NCBI GenBank assembly: GCA_964245825.1
Contig: CAXTNT010000006.1
Coordinates: 1-64,000, forward strand
DNA from: CAJCIY01 sp964245825
Lineage (GTDB): Bacteria > Actinomycetota > Actinomycetes > Mycobacteriales > CAJCIY01
Direction: 5' to 3'
Length of the DNA: 64,000 nucleotides
The notes beneath the pieces are model-generated. The model was given only the letters and a program-made list of their open reading frames with translations. It made no database searches and was not told where the DNA came from. Both the position numbers and the translations under genes were made by a program. Of this stretch, positions 35,263 to 44,195 are shown in pieces. Position 1 is the first letter of the stretch. Each line of letters opens with the position of its first letter.

Positions 35263-38070
35263 ATGACCGAGACCGTCCACGGCGGCACGACCCCGGCGAG
35301 TACGCAGGGGGGCAAGGGCCGCACCCGCGGCCGGCTCCGCGTCGAGCGGATCCACACCACCGCCGGCCGCCACCCGTACGACGAGGTCACCTGGGAGCGC
35401 CGGGACGTCGTCATGACCAACTGGCGCGACGGCAGCGTCAATTTCGAGCAGCGGGGCGTCGAGTTCCCCGACTTCTGGTCGGTGAACGCGGCCAACATCG
35501 TCACCACCAAGTACTTCCGCGGCGCAGTGGGCACTCCCGTGCGCGAGTGGAGCCTCCGTCAGCTGATCGACCGGGTGGTCAAGACCTATCGCGCGGCCGG
35601 CGAGGAGCACGCGTACTTCGCGAGCCCCGCGGACGCCGAGGTGTTCGAGCACGAGCTGACGTGGGCGCTCGTCCACCAGGTCTTCTCGTTCAACAGTCCG
35701 GTCTGGTTCAACGTCGGCACCGCCGCGCCGCAGCAGGTCAGCGCGTGCTTCATCCTCGCCGTCGACGACACCATGGACTCGATCCTCAACTGGTACCGCG
35801 AGGAGGGGATGATCTTCAAGGGCGGTTCGGGCGCCGGGCTCAACCTGTCCCGCATCCGTTCCTCCAAGGAGCTGTTGTCCTCGGGTGGTACGGCGTCCGG
35901 CCCGGTGAGCTTCATGCGCGGGGCCGACGCCTCCGCCGGGACGATCAAGTCCGGCGGTGCGACCCGTCGCGCGGCCAAGATGGTCGTGTTGGACGTCGAC
36001 CATCCCGACATCGTCGAGTTCGTCGAGACCAAGGCCAAGGAGGAGACCAAGATCCGCGCGCTGCGTGACGCGGGCTTCGACATGGACCTGGGCGGCGCCG
36101 ACATCGCCAGCGTCCAGTACCAGAACGCCAACAACTCCGTCCGCGTCTCCGACGAGTTCATGCGCGCGGTCCAGGAAGGCCGCGACTTCGGGCTCCGCGC
36201 GCGCACCGATGGCTCGGTGATCGAGACCGTCGACGCCCGGACGCTGTGGCGGGGGATCGCGACTGCCGCCTGGGAGTGCGCCGACCCCGGCATCCAGTAC
36301 GACGACACCATCAACGACTGGCACACCAACCCCGAGTCGGGTCGCATCAACGCGTCCAACCCGTGCTCCGAGTACATGTCGCTGGACAACTCCAGCTGCA
36401 ACCTGGCCAGCCTCAACCTGATGAAGTTCCTGCGCGACGACGGCACCTTCGACGGGGTCCGCTTCGCCCAGGTCGTCGAGCTGGTCATCACGGCGATGGA
36501 CATCTCGATCTGCTTCGCGGACTTCCCGACCCAGCCGATCGCCGAGGTCACCCGTGCCTACCGGCAGCTGGGCATCGGGTACGCCAACCTCGGCGCGCTG
36601 CTGATGGCGACCGGCCATGCGTACGACTCCGAGGGCGGCCGCACCGTCGCCGGTGCCATCACCGCGCTGATGACCGGCACGGCGTACAAGCGCTCCGCCG
36701 AGCTCGCCGGCGTGGTCGGCGCCTACGACGGCTACGCGCGGAATGCGGCGGGCCACCAGCGGGTGATGCGCAAGCACGCCGCCGCCGTGGACAACGTGCG
36801 GCCGGTGAGCGCCGATGACGCGCGCATCCTCAAGCTGGCCGCGAAGGCCTGGCAGGACGGGATCGCGCTGGGGGAGAAGAACGGCTGGCGAAACGCGCAG
36901 GCCAGCGTGATCGCCCCGACCGGCACGATCGGCTTCATGCTCGACTGCGACACCACCGGGCTCGAGCCCGACCTGGCGCTGGTCAAGTTCAAGAAGCTGG
37001 TCGGCGGCGGCTCGATGCAGATCGTCAACCAGACCGTGCCGCGTGCGCTGCGCAGCCTCGGCTACCAGGAGGAGCAGGTCGAGGCGATCGTCGAGCACAT
37101 CGCCGAGCACGGCCACGTCGGCGACGCGCCGGGGCTCAAGCCGGAGCACTACGAGGTGTTCGACTGCGCCATGGGCGTCCGCTCGATCGCCCCGATGGGG
37201 CACGTACGGATGATGGCCGCGATCCAGCCGTTCGTCTCCGGTGCGCTGTCCAAGACCGTCAATATGCCCGAGTCGGCGACGATCGAGGAGATCGAGGAGA
37301 TCTACTTCGAGGGCTGGAAGCTGGGGCTGAAGGCGCTCGCCATCTACCGGGACAACTGCAAGGTGGGCCAGCCGCTGTCCGCGGGCGCCGGGGCCAACAC
37401 CGGGGAGAAGGCCGCGGTCCTGGTCGAGAACCGGCCGACGCGCAAGCGGCTGCCGAAGAACCGGCGCGGCGAGACGGTGTCCTTCGCCGTGGCCGGCGCC
37501 GAGGGTTACATGACCGCGAACTCCTACGATGACGACGGCCTGGGCGAGATCTTCGTCAAGATGAGCAAGCAGGGTTCGACCCTGGCCGGTGTCATGGACG
37601 CGTTCTCCATCGCGATCTCGATCGCGCTGCAGTACGGGGTGCCGCTGGAGACCTACGTCAGCAAGTTCACCAACATGCGCTTCGACCCGGCCGGGATGAC
37701 CGATGACCCGGACGTACGCATCGCCAGCTCGGTGATGGACTACCTGTTCCGCCGGCTTGCGCTGGACTTCCTGCCGTACGAGAAGCGGGAGGAGCTCGGC
37801 ATCTTCACGGCCGAGGAGCGTGCGGCGGCGGTGGCCACCTCCTACGAGTCCAGCCCCGTCGACGCGCCGGCCGGCGAGGTTCTCGATCTCGAGGAGATGC
37901 GTACGACGGTCCCGATCACCGCCGTCCCGCACAGCTCGACGGAGCTGCTCGAGGCCCAGTTGGGCCGGGCGGCCGATGCGCCTTTGTGCATGAGCTGCGG
38001 CGTGAAGATGCGGCCGGCCGGCAGCTGCTACGTCTGCGAGTCCTGCGGCAGCACCAGCGGCTGCAGCTGA
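35263..38070 (+). CDS. nrdJ: Adenosylcobalamin-dependent ribonucleotide reductase (class II)
   Basis: Reduces ribonucleotides with coenzyme B12 and needs no oxygen. The 935-aa protein has the active-site stretch NPCSEYMSLDNSSCNLASLN, the partner cysteine region, PTGTIGFMLDCDTTGLEPDL and a C-terminal zinc-like finger (CMSCGV and CYVCESC). ATG 35263 is the first good start after the 93-base gap following nrdR. No cobalamin riboswitch could be fitted into that gap. The pairing nrdR-nrdJ is common in Actinobacteria. Confidence 0.96.
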   Translation: MTETVHGGTTPASTQGGKGRTRGRLRVERIHTTAGRHPYDEVTWERRDVVMTNWRDGSVNFEQRGVEFPDFWSVNAANIVTTKYFRGAVGTPVREWSLRQLIDRVVKTYRAAGEEHAYFASPADAEVFEHELTWALVHQVFSFNSPVWFNVGTAAPQQVSACFILAVDDTMDSILNWYREEGMIFKGGSGAGLNLSRIRSSKELLSSGGTASGPVSFMRGADASAGTIKSGGATRRAAKMVVLDVDHPDIVEFVETKAKEETKIRALRDAGFDMDLGGADIASVQYQNANNSVRVSDEFMRAVQEGRDFGLRARTDGSVIETVDARTLWRGIATAAWECADPGIQYDDTINDWHTNPESGRINASNPCSEYMSLDNSSCNLASLNLMKFLRDDGTFDGVRFAQVVELVITAMDISICFADFPTQPIAEVTRAYRQLGIGYANLGALLMATGHAYDSEGGRTVAGAITALMTGTAYKRSAELAGVVGAYDGYARNAAGHQRVMRKHAAAVDNVRPVSADDARILKLAAKAWQDGIALGEKNGWRNAQASVIAPTGTIGFMLDCDTTGLEPDLALVKFKKLVGGGSMQIVNQTVPRALRSLGYQEEQVEAIVEHIAEHGHVGDAPGLKPEHYEVFDCAMGVRSIAPMGHVRMMAAIQPFVSGALSKTVNMPESATIEEIEEIYFEGWKLGLKALAIYRDNCKVGQPLSAGAGANTGEKAAVLVENRPTRKRLPKNRRGETVSFAVAGAEGYMTANSYDDDGLGEIFVKMSKQGSTLAGVMDAFSIAISIALQYGVPLETYVSKFTNMRFDPAGMTDDPDVRIASSVMDYLFRRLALDFLPYEKREELGIFTAEERAAAVATSYESSPVDAPAGEVLDLEEMRTTVPITAVPHSSTELLEAQLGRAADAPLCMSCGVKMRPAGSCYVCESCGSTSGCS

Positions 38071-38186
38071 GCTGACCCCCGGACCCACCCCGGCGTGGCG
38101 CCAAAGCCGGCGCCCCGGACGCGACTTCAAGCCCCCAACCCGCTCGGCCCCTTGAGTTTTGGCCCGATCGCGCCGATGCACCCCAC

Positions 38187-40559
38187 GTGGCGGACGATCG
38201 GGCGGTCGACGCGAGGCTCGGTCGCGCCTTCGACACGGCGGTGACGGTCGGCGGTCTCGCCGTGGGCCTGTTCGCCCTGCTCTCGTGGGCGACGCATCCC
38301 GTCAGCACGGACGGCGTCCACATCGCCGCCGCGTTCCTCATCGTGGTCATGACCCAATTCCCGCTCGTCATGGCCCAGCGCTGGGGCGAGGCGGTGATCG
38401 GCTTCGAGGCACCGGCCCTGATCTTGCTCGCGCTGACGACGTCCGTCGGCGAGTCGCTCACCTTCTGGTTCGTGGCCCAGGCGCTGAGCCAGGGCTTCGC
38501 GGACAAGACTCCGCGCAACCGGCTGTTCAACATCGGCATCACCGGGCTCAGCGGCGGCGCCCTGGTCGGGATCCTGGCGCTAGGCCCCCACCTCACCGGT
38601 CGGGACTCGGTGGGGGAGTTGGGCCTGACGCTCGCGGCCTCGGCCGTCTTCTTCGTGGTGGACCTCGTCCTGACCGCGCTGTCCCTGTCGCTGGAGGCGA
38701 CCGGTCGCCCGGCCACCGGGTTCCGCTGGAAGGCGCTGCCGCTGCCGCTGCTGTGCTTCGTCGGCACCGACACGCTCGGCTACCTGGGCGCGCTCCTCTA
38801 CCGACTGGAACCGCGCTGGACCCTCGGCCTGCTGCTGGTCCCGATCGGCACCATCCTGGTCGCGGTACGCGGAGTCAACGCCGCCCGGATCGCGCACGAC
38901 CGCCTGGACCGGCTCTTCCAGGCCGCCTCGTCCGCGCCGGACTGGGGTGGCGTCGAGGAGACCCAGGCGCGACTGGTCGAGCAGGTCGCGGTCGTCCTGA
39001 GCAACAGCGAAGCCGCCGTCCGTGACCGCCCCGCCGCCGGCGAGGAGATCAGCGCCCCGTTGCAGGTACGCGGAGGCGCGCAGCGCTACGTGGTCGCGTG
39101 GCGCGTCCGGGGCCACCGGCCGTTCGACAGCGACGACCGGCGCGCCCTGGAGACGCTGGTCGGCGTTGCCGAGGCGGCCATCACCCGGCGCACCCTCGTC
39201 GATGAGATGACCCATCTCGCCCGGCACGACCCGCTGACCGGGCTGGCCAACCGCACCGTGTTCACCGACCGGCTGGACCACGCGCTGGAGCTGCGCCGCG
39301 ACCGGCTGGTCCCGGGCACCGCGCCGGTCGCGATCCTCTACTGCGACCTCGACGGCTTCAAGGCGGTCAACGACCGCAGCGGCCACGAGGTCGGCGACCG
39401 GCTGCTGACCGCGGTTGCCGAGCGAATCCTGAGCTGCCTGCGCCCCGGCGACACGGCGGCCCGGCTCGGCGGGGACGAGTTCGCCGTCCTGCTGGAGCAG
39501 GCCGTCGTCGGCGGTGCGGAGGGCGTCGCCGAGCGCATCCTGCGGCACCTGTCCGCACCGTTCGAGATCGCCGGCCGCTCGCTGGCCGTGACGGCGAGCA
39601 TCGGCATCGCGTACGTGACCGACGAGGCCCGCGCCGTCGACGTGATGCGGCACGCCGACACCGCGATGTACCGGGCGAAAGCCGGCGGCAAGAACCGCAG
39701 CGAGATCTTCCAGCCGGCGATGCAGGACGACAGCATGCACAAGCTGCGCCTGGAGGACGCCCTGCGCAAGGCGGTCCGCGACCGCGAGTTCACCGTCGCC
39801 TTCCAGCCGATCGTCGACCTGGCCAGCGGCCTGCTCAGCGGGTACGAGGCGCTGGCGCGCTGGACCCATCCCGAGCTGGGCACCGTCCCGCCCGACGTGT
39901 TCATCCCGCTCGCCGAGCGGCTCGGGCTGGTCGGCGACATCGGGCTGCACATGCTGGAGCAGGCGCTCACCGGCGGTCAGCTGCTGCAGGCCCGACTCGG
40001 CCGGCAGATCGAGCTTGCGGTCAACATCTCCCCGCTGCAGATCGTCGAGCCGGAGCTGCTGCGCCGGGTGCGCACCTACGCCGCGCGGCACCCGGAGATC
40101 CAACTGGTGCTGGAGCTGACCGAGATGTCGCGGCTCGGCGACGACGAGGCCACCCTGGCGCTGCTGGACGAGCTGGTGACGGCGGGCGTCCGGCTCGCCG
40201 TGGACGACTTCGGCACCGGCTACTCCTCGATCGCCTACCTGCACCGACTGCCGGTCAGCATCGTCAAGATCGACCGCACCTTCGTCCAGGACCTCGCCTC
40301 CGCTCGCAGCACGTCGCTGATCCAGGGCGTGGTCGCGATGGCCAAGGCCATGGGCCTGCGGGTCGTCGGGGAGGGCGTCGAGGACGCCGACACCGCCGAC
40401 TCGCTCCGCGCGCTCGGGTCCGACTGCGGCCAGGGCTACTACTGGTCCCAGCCGCTGGCCCTGTCCGCGGCCCTCGACGCGCTGGCCGAGGTCGCGTCGC
40501 CGGCCAACAGCTGGGCCTACGAGACGACGCCGGACAACGTGCGGCCGATCTTCGGCTGA
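38187..40559 (+). CDS. Membrane diguanylate cyclase/phosphodiesterase (GGDEF-EAL)
   Basis: Makes and breaks cyclic di-GMP. The 790-aa protein has an N-terminal membrane region of about 7-8 helices (residues 15-240), a short GAF-like segment, a GGDEF domain with intact GGDEF at 428-432 and an RxxD inhibitory site just before it, and an EAL domain with YEALARW at 553-559, DDFGTGYSS and the KIDR lysine. Both domains have their catalytic residues, so it could be bifunctional or switch with ligand. GTG 38187 is the best start. The preceding gap (38071-38186) holds no recognised element. Confidence 0.94.
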   Translation: MADDRAVDARLGRAFDTAVTVGGLAVGLFALLSWATHPVSTDGVHIAAAFLIVVMTQFPLVMAQRWGEAVIGFEAPALILLALTTSVGESLTFWFVAQALSQGFADKTPRNRLFNIGITGLSGGALVGILALGPHLTGRDSVGELGLTLAASAVFFVVDLVLTALSLSLEATGRPATGFRWKALPLPLLCFVGTDTLGYLGALLYRLEPRWTLGLLLVPIGTILVAVRGVNAARIAHDRLDRLFQAASSAPDWGGVEETQARLVEQVAVVLSNSEAAVRDRPAAGEEISAPLQVRGGAQRYVVAWRVRGHRPFDSDDRRALETLVGVAEAAITRRTLVDEMTHLARHDPLTGLANRTVFTDRLDHALELRRDRLVPGTAPVAILYCDLDGFKAVNDRSGHEVGDRLLTAVAERILSCLRPGDTAARLGGDEFAVLLEQAVVGGAEGVAERILRHLSAPFEIAGRSLAVTASIGIAYVTDEARAVDVMRHADTAMYRAKAGGKNRSEIFQPAMQDDSMHKLRLEDALRKAVRDREFTVAFQPIVDLASGLLSGYEALARWTHPELGTVPPDVFIPLAERLGLVGDIGLHMLEQALTGGQLLQARLGRQIELAVNISPLQIVEPELLRRVRTYAARHPEIQLVLELTEMSRLGDDEATLALLDELVTAGVRLAVDDFGTGYSSIAYLHRLPVSIVKIDRTFVQDLASARSTSLIQGVVAMAKAMGLRVVGEGVEDADTADSLRALGSDCGQGYYWSQPLALSAALDALAEVASPANSWAYETTPDNVRPIFG

Positions 40560-40561
40560 GG

Positions 40562-41704
40562 TCAGGCGGCGACCGGCAGCGGGTGGCGCTCCGAGCGGGT
40601 CTCGGGCGCGTTGTCGCTGGTGGCGCGCAGGAACCTGTCGGGCAGCGCCAGCTTCCAGATCGTGCGCAGCGTCTGTGCGTACTGGCCGGCCATCGACCCG
40701 GTCGTGTACGGCAGGTTGTAGCGCGCGCACAGGTCGCGGATCTGCTCCGACATCTCGGCGTACCGGCTGCTGGGTAGGTCGGGGAACAGGTGGTGCTCGA
40801 TCTGGTAGCAGAGGTTGCCGGACAGGAACGCCTGAATGCGACCCGCGTGGAAGTTGGCCGAGCCCAGCATCTGCCGCAGGTACCACTCGGGCTTGGTCTC
40901 GGTCTCGAACTCCTGCAGGGTGAACTTCTCCGCGCCGTCGGGGAAGTGCCCGCAGAAGATGACCGTGTACGACCAGAGGTTGCGGACGATGTTCGCCGTC
41001 GCGTTCGCGGTGAGCGTCGACAGGAACTGCGGGCCGGTCAGCGCGGGGTAGACGACGTAGTCCTTGAGGACCTGGTGGCGCACCTTCCGGCCGATCTGCT
41101 TGAGCTGCTGCCAGACGACCTTCTTGTCCTTCTTGCCCTTGCGGATCGCCTCGAGGTCGAGGTCGTGCAGGGCGACGCCCCACTCGAAGAACAGCGCGAG
41201 CAGCGCGTTGTAGAGCGGCTGGCCGAGGTTGACGGGGTGCCACTTCTGGTCGCGGGTGATCCGCAGGATGCCGTAGCCGACGTCGTTGTCCTTGCCCACG
41301 ACGTTCGTGTACGTGTGGTGGACGTAGTTGTGCGAGTGCTTCCAATGCGAGCTGGGGCAGGTGGTGTCCCACTCCCACGAGGTCGAGTGGACCTCGGGGT
41401 CGTTCATCCAGTCCCACTGGCCGTGGATGACGTTGTGCCCGAGCTCCATGTTCTCGATGATCTTGGCGAGGGACAGGAACGTCGTCCCGGCGACCCACGC
41501 CGGCGGGAACGAGCTAGCGAACAGGGTGATCCGCCCGGCGGCGGCGAGCCCGCGCTGGATCGCGATCGCCCGTTTGATGTACGCGGCATCGCTCTCGCCG
41601 CGGACGGCCTCGACGTCGCGCCGCATCGCGTCGAGCTCGGCGCCGATCGCGGCGACGTCGTCGTCGCTCAGGTGCGCGTACGCGCGAATGTCGGTGATCG
41701 CCAC
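40562..41704 (-). CDS. Membrane fatty-acid desaturase, DesA3-like
   Basis: Introduces double bonds into acyl chains, as DesA3 of M. tuberculosis makes oleoyl-CoA. Histidine boxes are HNVIH (His90, His94), HWKHSHNYVHH and QIEHHLF, with a hydrophobic core between. GTG 41704 with GAGGGG about 6 bases upstream (minus strand) is preferred over TTG 41743. The length of 380 aa fits the family. The reductase gene lies directly upstream on the same strand, 55 bases away, like the Rv3230c-desA3 pair, and probably supplies the electrons. Confidence 0.92.
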   Translation of the reverse strand: MAITDIRAYAHLSDDDVAAIGAELDAMRRDVEAVRGESDAAYIKRAIAIQRGLAAAGRITLFASSFPPAWVAGTTFLSLAKIIENMELGHNVIHGQWDWMNDPEVHSTSWEWDTTCPSSHWKHSHNYVHHTYTNVVGKDNDVGYGILRITRDQKWHPVNLGQPLYNALLALFFEWGVALHDLDLEAIRKGKKDKKVVWQQLKQIGRKVRHQVLKDYVVYPALTGPQFLSTLTANATANIVRNLWSYTVIFCGHFPDGAEKFTLQEFETETKPEWYLRQMLGSANFHAGRIQAFLSGNLCYQIEHHLFPDLPSSRYAEMSEQIRDLCARYNLPYTTGSMAGQYAQTLRTIWKLALPDRFLRATSDNAPETRSERHPLPVAA

Positions 41705-41758
41705 GGAAGACCCCTCGTCGTGGTGGAAGAAGCTATGACTCAAGGTAACAGGTAGATC

Positions 41759-42838
41759 CTAGATGTCGAGGACGCAGTCGCCCGCGGCGGCCGAGATGCA
41801 GGTCTGGATCCGGTCGCCCTCCTGGTGCTCGACACCCGAGCGCAGGTCGCGGACCTTACCCCGCTTGAGGCCCACGACGCAGGACTGGCAGATGCCCATG
41901 CGGCAGCCGAAGGGCATCAGCACGCCGGCCTGCTCGCCGGTCTCCAGCAGCGGCCGGGCCCCGTCGTTCTCGGCGGTGCGACCGCTGAGCTCGAAGGTCA
42001 CCGTCCCGCCGACGCCACCGGCTCCGGCCAGCTCGATCGAGAAGCGCTCCAGGTGCAACTGGTCGTCGATCCCGCGTCGCTGCCAGGCCTGTTCGGCCGC
42101 GTCCAGCATCGCGGGCGGCCCGCAGGCCCACGTCTGCCGCTCCGCCCAGTCGGGGACGACGTCGGCCAACCGGGCCAGGTCGAGCATGCCGTCGCGGTCG
42201 GTGATCCGCTCCCGGTAGGTCAGGCCCTCGCGTAGGGCGGCCAGCGCCTGGAGCTCGGTCCGGAACAGCACGTCCGCCTCGGTCGGCGCGGAGTGCAGTA
42301 GCACCACGTCCGGGCCGCCGGTGAGCTGGCCGCGGCGTTCGAGGGTACGGAGCATCGACATCACCGGCGTGATCCCGCTGCCGGCGGTGAGGAACAGGAT
42401 CGACGGCGGCGGCGGGTCGGGCAGCACGAAGTCGCCTGCGGGCGCCGCGAGGCGGACGACCGTGCCGACCTCCAGCCCGGTCAGGTGGCCGGACAGGAAC
42501 CCCTCCGGCATCGCCTTGACCGTGATCGCGATGTGGTCGCGGTCGTGCGTCGGGGTGGACGTCAGCGAGTACGAGCGCCAGTGCCATCGCCCGTCCACCC
42601 GGGCCGCGATACCGATGTACTGGCCGGCGCGGTAGTCGAACGACCAGCCCCAGCCGGGCTTGATCACGAGGGTGGAGGCGTGCTCGGTCTCGGGCTCGAC
42701 CCGCACGATCCGCCCGCGCAGCTCGCGCGAGGACCACAGCGGGTTAAGCAGGTGCAGGTAGTCGTCCGGCAGCAGCGGGGTGGTGAGCCAGCGCGCCGCG
42801 CGGCGGACACGCTCGGTGCGGGAGTCGAGCTGAGGCAT
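41759..42838 (-). CDS. FAD/NADPH-dependent reductase with 2Fe-2S domain (partner of desaturase)
   Basis: Ferredoxin-reductase-type protein of 359 aa: FAD-binding RSYSLTST, an NADPH-binding region with FLTAGSGITPVMSML and ACGPPAML, and a C-terminal plant-type ferredoxin domain with CRMGICQSC plus a fourth cysteine (TC near the end). It matches the Rv3230c family, the known electron donor of DesA3. ATG 42838; a Shine-Dalgarno-like GGGGAAAGG lies upstream. The gap between the divergent starts (42839-43051) holds a 15-bp tandem repeat. Confidence 0.92.
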   Translation of the reverse strand: MPQLDSRTERVRRAARWLTTPLLPDDYLHLLNPLWSSRELRGRIVRVEPETEHASTLVIKPGWGWSFDYRAGQYIGIAARVDGRWHWRSYSLTSTPTHDRDHIAITVKAMPEGFLSGHLTGLEVGTVVRLAAPAGDFVLPDPPPPSILFLTAGSGITPVMSMLRTLERRGQLTGGPDVVLLHSAPTEADVLFRTELQALAALREGLTYRERITDRDGMLDLARLADVVPDWAERQTWACGPPAMLDAAEQAWQRRGIDDQLHLERFSIELAGAGGVGGTVTFELSGRTAENDGARPLLETGEQAGVLMPFGCRMGICQSCVVGLKRGKVRDLRSGVEHQEGDRIQTCISAAAGDCVLDI

Positions 42839-42905
42839 CGGTGCCTGCCTTTCCCCGGCGGTCGGCGGACCGCGATACGGGAAGTAACACACACTTCGCC
42901 CGCGG

Positions 42906-42950
42906 CGTCGAGCCCCGCGCCGTCGAGCCCCGCGCCGTCGAGCGCCGCGT
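42906..42950. repeat. 15-bp tandem repeat upstream of the reductase gene
   Basis: CGTCGAGCCCCGCGC is repeated exactly at 42906-42920 and 42921-42935, with a third diverged copy at 42936-42949. It lies in the divergent promoter region between the reductase gene and the DUF4126-like gene, so copy number could influence expression, but no effect can be read from sequence. Confidence 0.75.
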
Positions 42951-43051
42951 TGGGGGCCGGGTCGGGGTAGGACGGACCGACCTGCCGGTACGGGCGCGAT
43001 CGGTGGTCGCTGCGGCGTTTCAGTCGGGCCCGTGCCGGTGATCTTCGCGGC

Positions 43052-43507
43052 ATGTTCCTCTTGCGCACCATCGCCCTCGGGGTCGCCACCGGCGGCCGTA
43101 CCACCGCCGGGATCACCGCCGTCACGCTGACCGCGGGTCGGCGCGAGCCTCGCGGTGGCGGCGCGCTCGGTCTGCTGGCGGGTCCCCGCGCGCACGTCGT
43201 CGTCCCCGTGCTCGCGGCCGGGGAGCTGGTGGCCGACAAGCTGCCCAAGACGCCCAGCCGGACCGAACCGGGCGGGCTGCTCGCGCGGGCGGTGACCGCC
43301 GCGCTCGCCGCGGCGGCCCTCGCCGAGCGCGCCGGCAGGTCTGCGCGGTTCCCGGCGGTGCTGGCCGCCGGCACGGCCGTCGGCGCCGCGTACGCGGGCC
43401 GGCGGTGGCGGGCGTTCGCCCAGAGTCGGGGCTGGCCCGACCCGGCCGCCGCGGTCGCCGAGGACCTGACCGCGGCCGGCCTGGCGTGGGCGGCCGTCCG
43501 GGGCTGA
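43052..43507 (+). CDS. Small membrane protein, DUF4126-like
   Basis: A 151-aa hydrophobic protein with several short membrane segments (TTAGITAVTLTA, HVVVPVLAAGELV, ARAVTAALAAAALAERAG, FPAVLAAGTAVGAAYAG) and the GELVADKLPKTPSRTEP motif that resembles DUF4126 proteins. Function unknown. Start ATG 43052. Convergent with the DUF1003 gene, with stops 3 bases apart. Confidence 0.65.
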   Translation: MFLLRTIALGVATGGRTTAGITAVTLTAGRREPRGGGALGLLAGPRAHVVVPVLAAGELVADKLPKTPSRTEPGGLLARAVTAALAAAALAERAGRSARFPAVLAAGTAVGAAYAGRRWRAFAQSRGWPDPAAAVAEDLTAAGLAWAAVRG

Positions 43508-43509
43508 GC

Positions 43510-43929
43510 TCAACCCTGCTCCTCCTGCTGGCAGATCCGGCGGTGCAGCTCGGTGGTGAGCGCGTGGATCTGCCGGGTCAGGTCGGTGTTGGTCGCGAGC
43601 TCCGTCTCCTGGGTGTCGAAGTCGTGGTCGGCCTTGGCCTGCTGGAACGAGGCCTGACGGTTCTGGCCGATCATCACGAACGTCGATAGGAAGATGGCCT
43701 CCAGCGAGACGATCAACGTCAGCTTCGGCCAGGGGTTCTTCTCCACGGAGAGCATCCAGATCGCGAAGATGACCGCGTGCAGGTACACGAACAGCATCGA
43801 GCCGGCGAATCGGGTGATTGCGTCGGCGACGCGCAGCTGGACGCTCTTGGCGCGTTGGTCTGCGATGGCCCGGAATGCCGGATGGTGCGGACGCGTGTCG
43901 GGATGTGCTGCCAGGGGCGCTGAGGTCAT
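43510..43929 (-). CDS. DUF1003 family membrane protein
   Basis: A 139-aa protein with two membrane helices (MLFVYLHAVIFAIWMLSV and LTLIVSLEAIFLSTFVMIG) and a conserved C-terminal coiled region (QNRQASFQQAKADHDFDTQE), characteristic of DUF1003. ATG 43929 is preceded by GAGAGG on the minus strand; the frame is open further upstream but only across repeats. Function unknown. Confidence 0.85.
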   Translation of the reverse strand: MTSAPLAAHPDTRPHHPAFRAIADQRAKSVQLRVADAITRFAGSMLFVYLHAVIFAIWMLSVEKNPWPKLTLIVSLEAIFLSTFVMIGQNRQASFQQAKADHDFDTQETELATNTDLTRQIHALTTELHRRICQQEEQG

Positions 43930-43996
43930 GCGGGTTCCTCTCGGTGCGGCGACGACGTACCCCCATGGTCTCGTCGGCCGACACCGGCCTCGCGTC

Positions 43997-44096
43997 GCCG
44001 CGCTCCCAGCCCGGCTCCCCACCCCACTTCCGGCCGCGCCGCTCCCAGCCCCGCTCCCTGCCGCGCCGCTCCCAGCCCCGCTCCCTGCCGCGCTCT
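43997..44096. repeat. 27-bp tandem repeat in the gap upstream of DUF1003
   Basis: The unit, beginning GCCGCGCCGCTCCCAG, is repeated at 44033-44059 and 44060-44086 with partial, diverged copies at 43997-44032 and 44087-44096. It forms most of the 266-base gap before the AidB-like gene end, next to a large inverted repeat. Confidence 0.75.
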
Positions 44097-44113
44097 CCAC
44101 CCGCCGCTCCCCA

Positions 44114-44175
44114 GCCGAGATGCGGCAGATGTACGCCCGGACCGGCGTGTCGCGGTGAACTTGCCGCATCTCGGC
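44114..44175. repeat. 14-bp perfect inverted repeat (34-base loop) after the AidB-like gene
   Basis: GCCGAGATGCGGCA (44114-44127) and TGCCGCATCTCGGC (44162-44175) are exact complements. On the minus strand the structure comes about 20 bases after the AidB-like gene stop, where it could act as a terminator without a T tract. It could also be a REP-like mobile hairpin. No second copy was seen in this window. Confidence 0.75.
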
Positions 44176-44195
44176 GAGAGGGGCGGGGGCGGGCG

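Noticed and set aside
35212..38181. A minus-strand frame opposite nrdJ
   Set aside because: Antisense shadow of a gene with full class II reductase motifs.
38580..41498. A long minus-strand frame opposite the GGDEF-EAL gene and overlapping the desaturase
   Set aside because: No recognisable motifs, and it conflicts with two clear genes.
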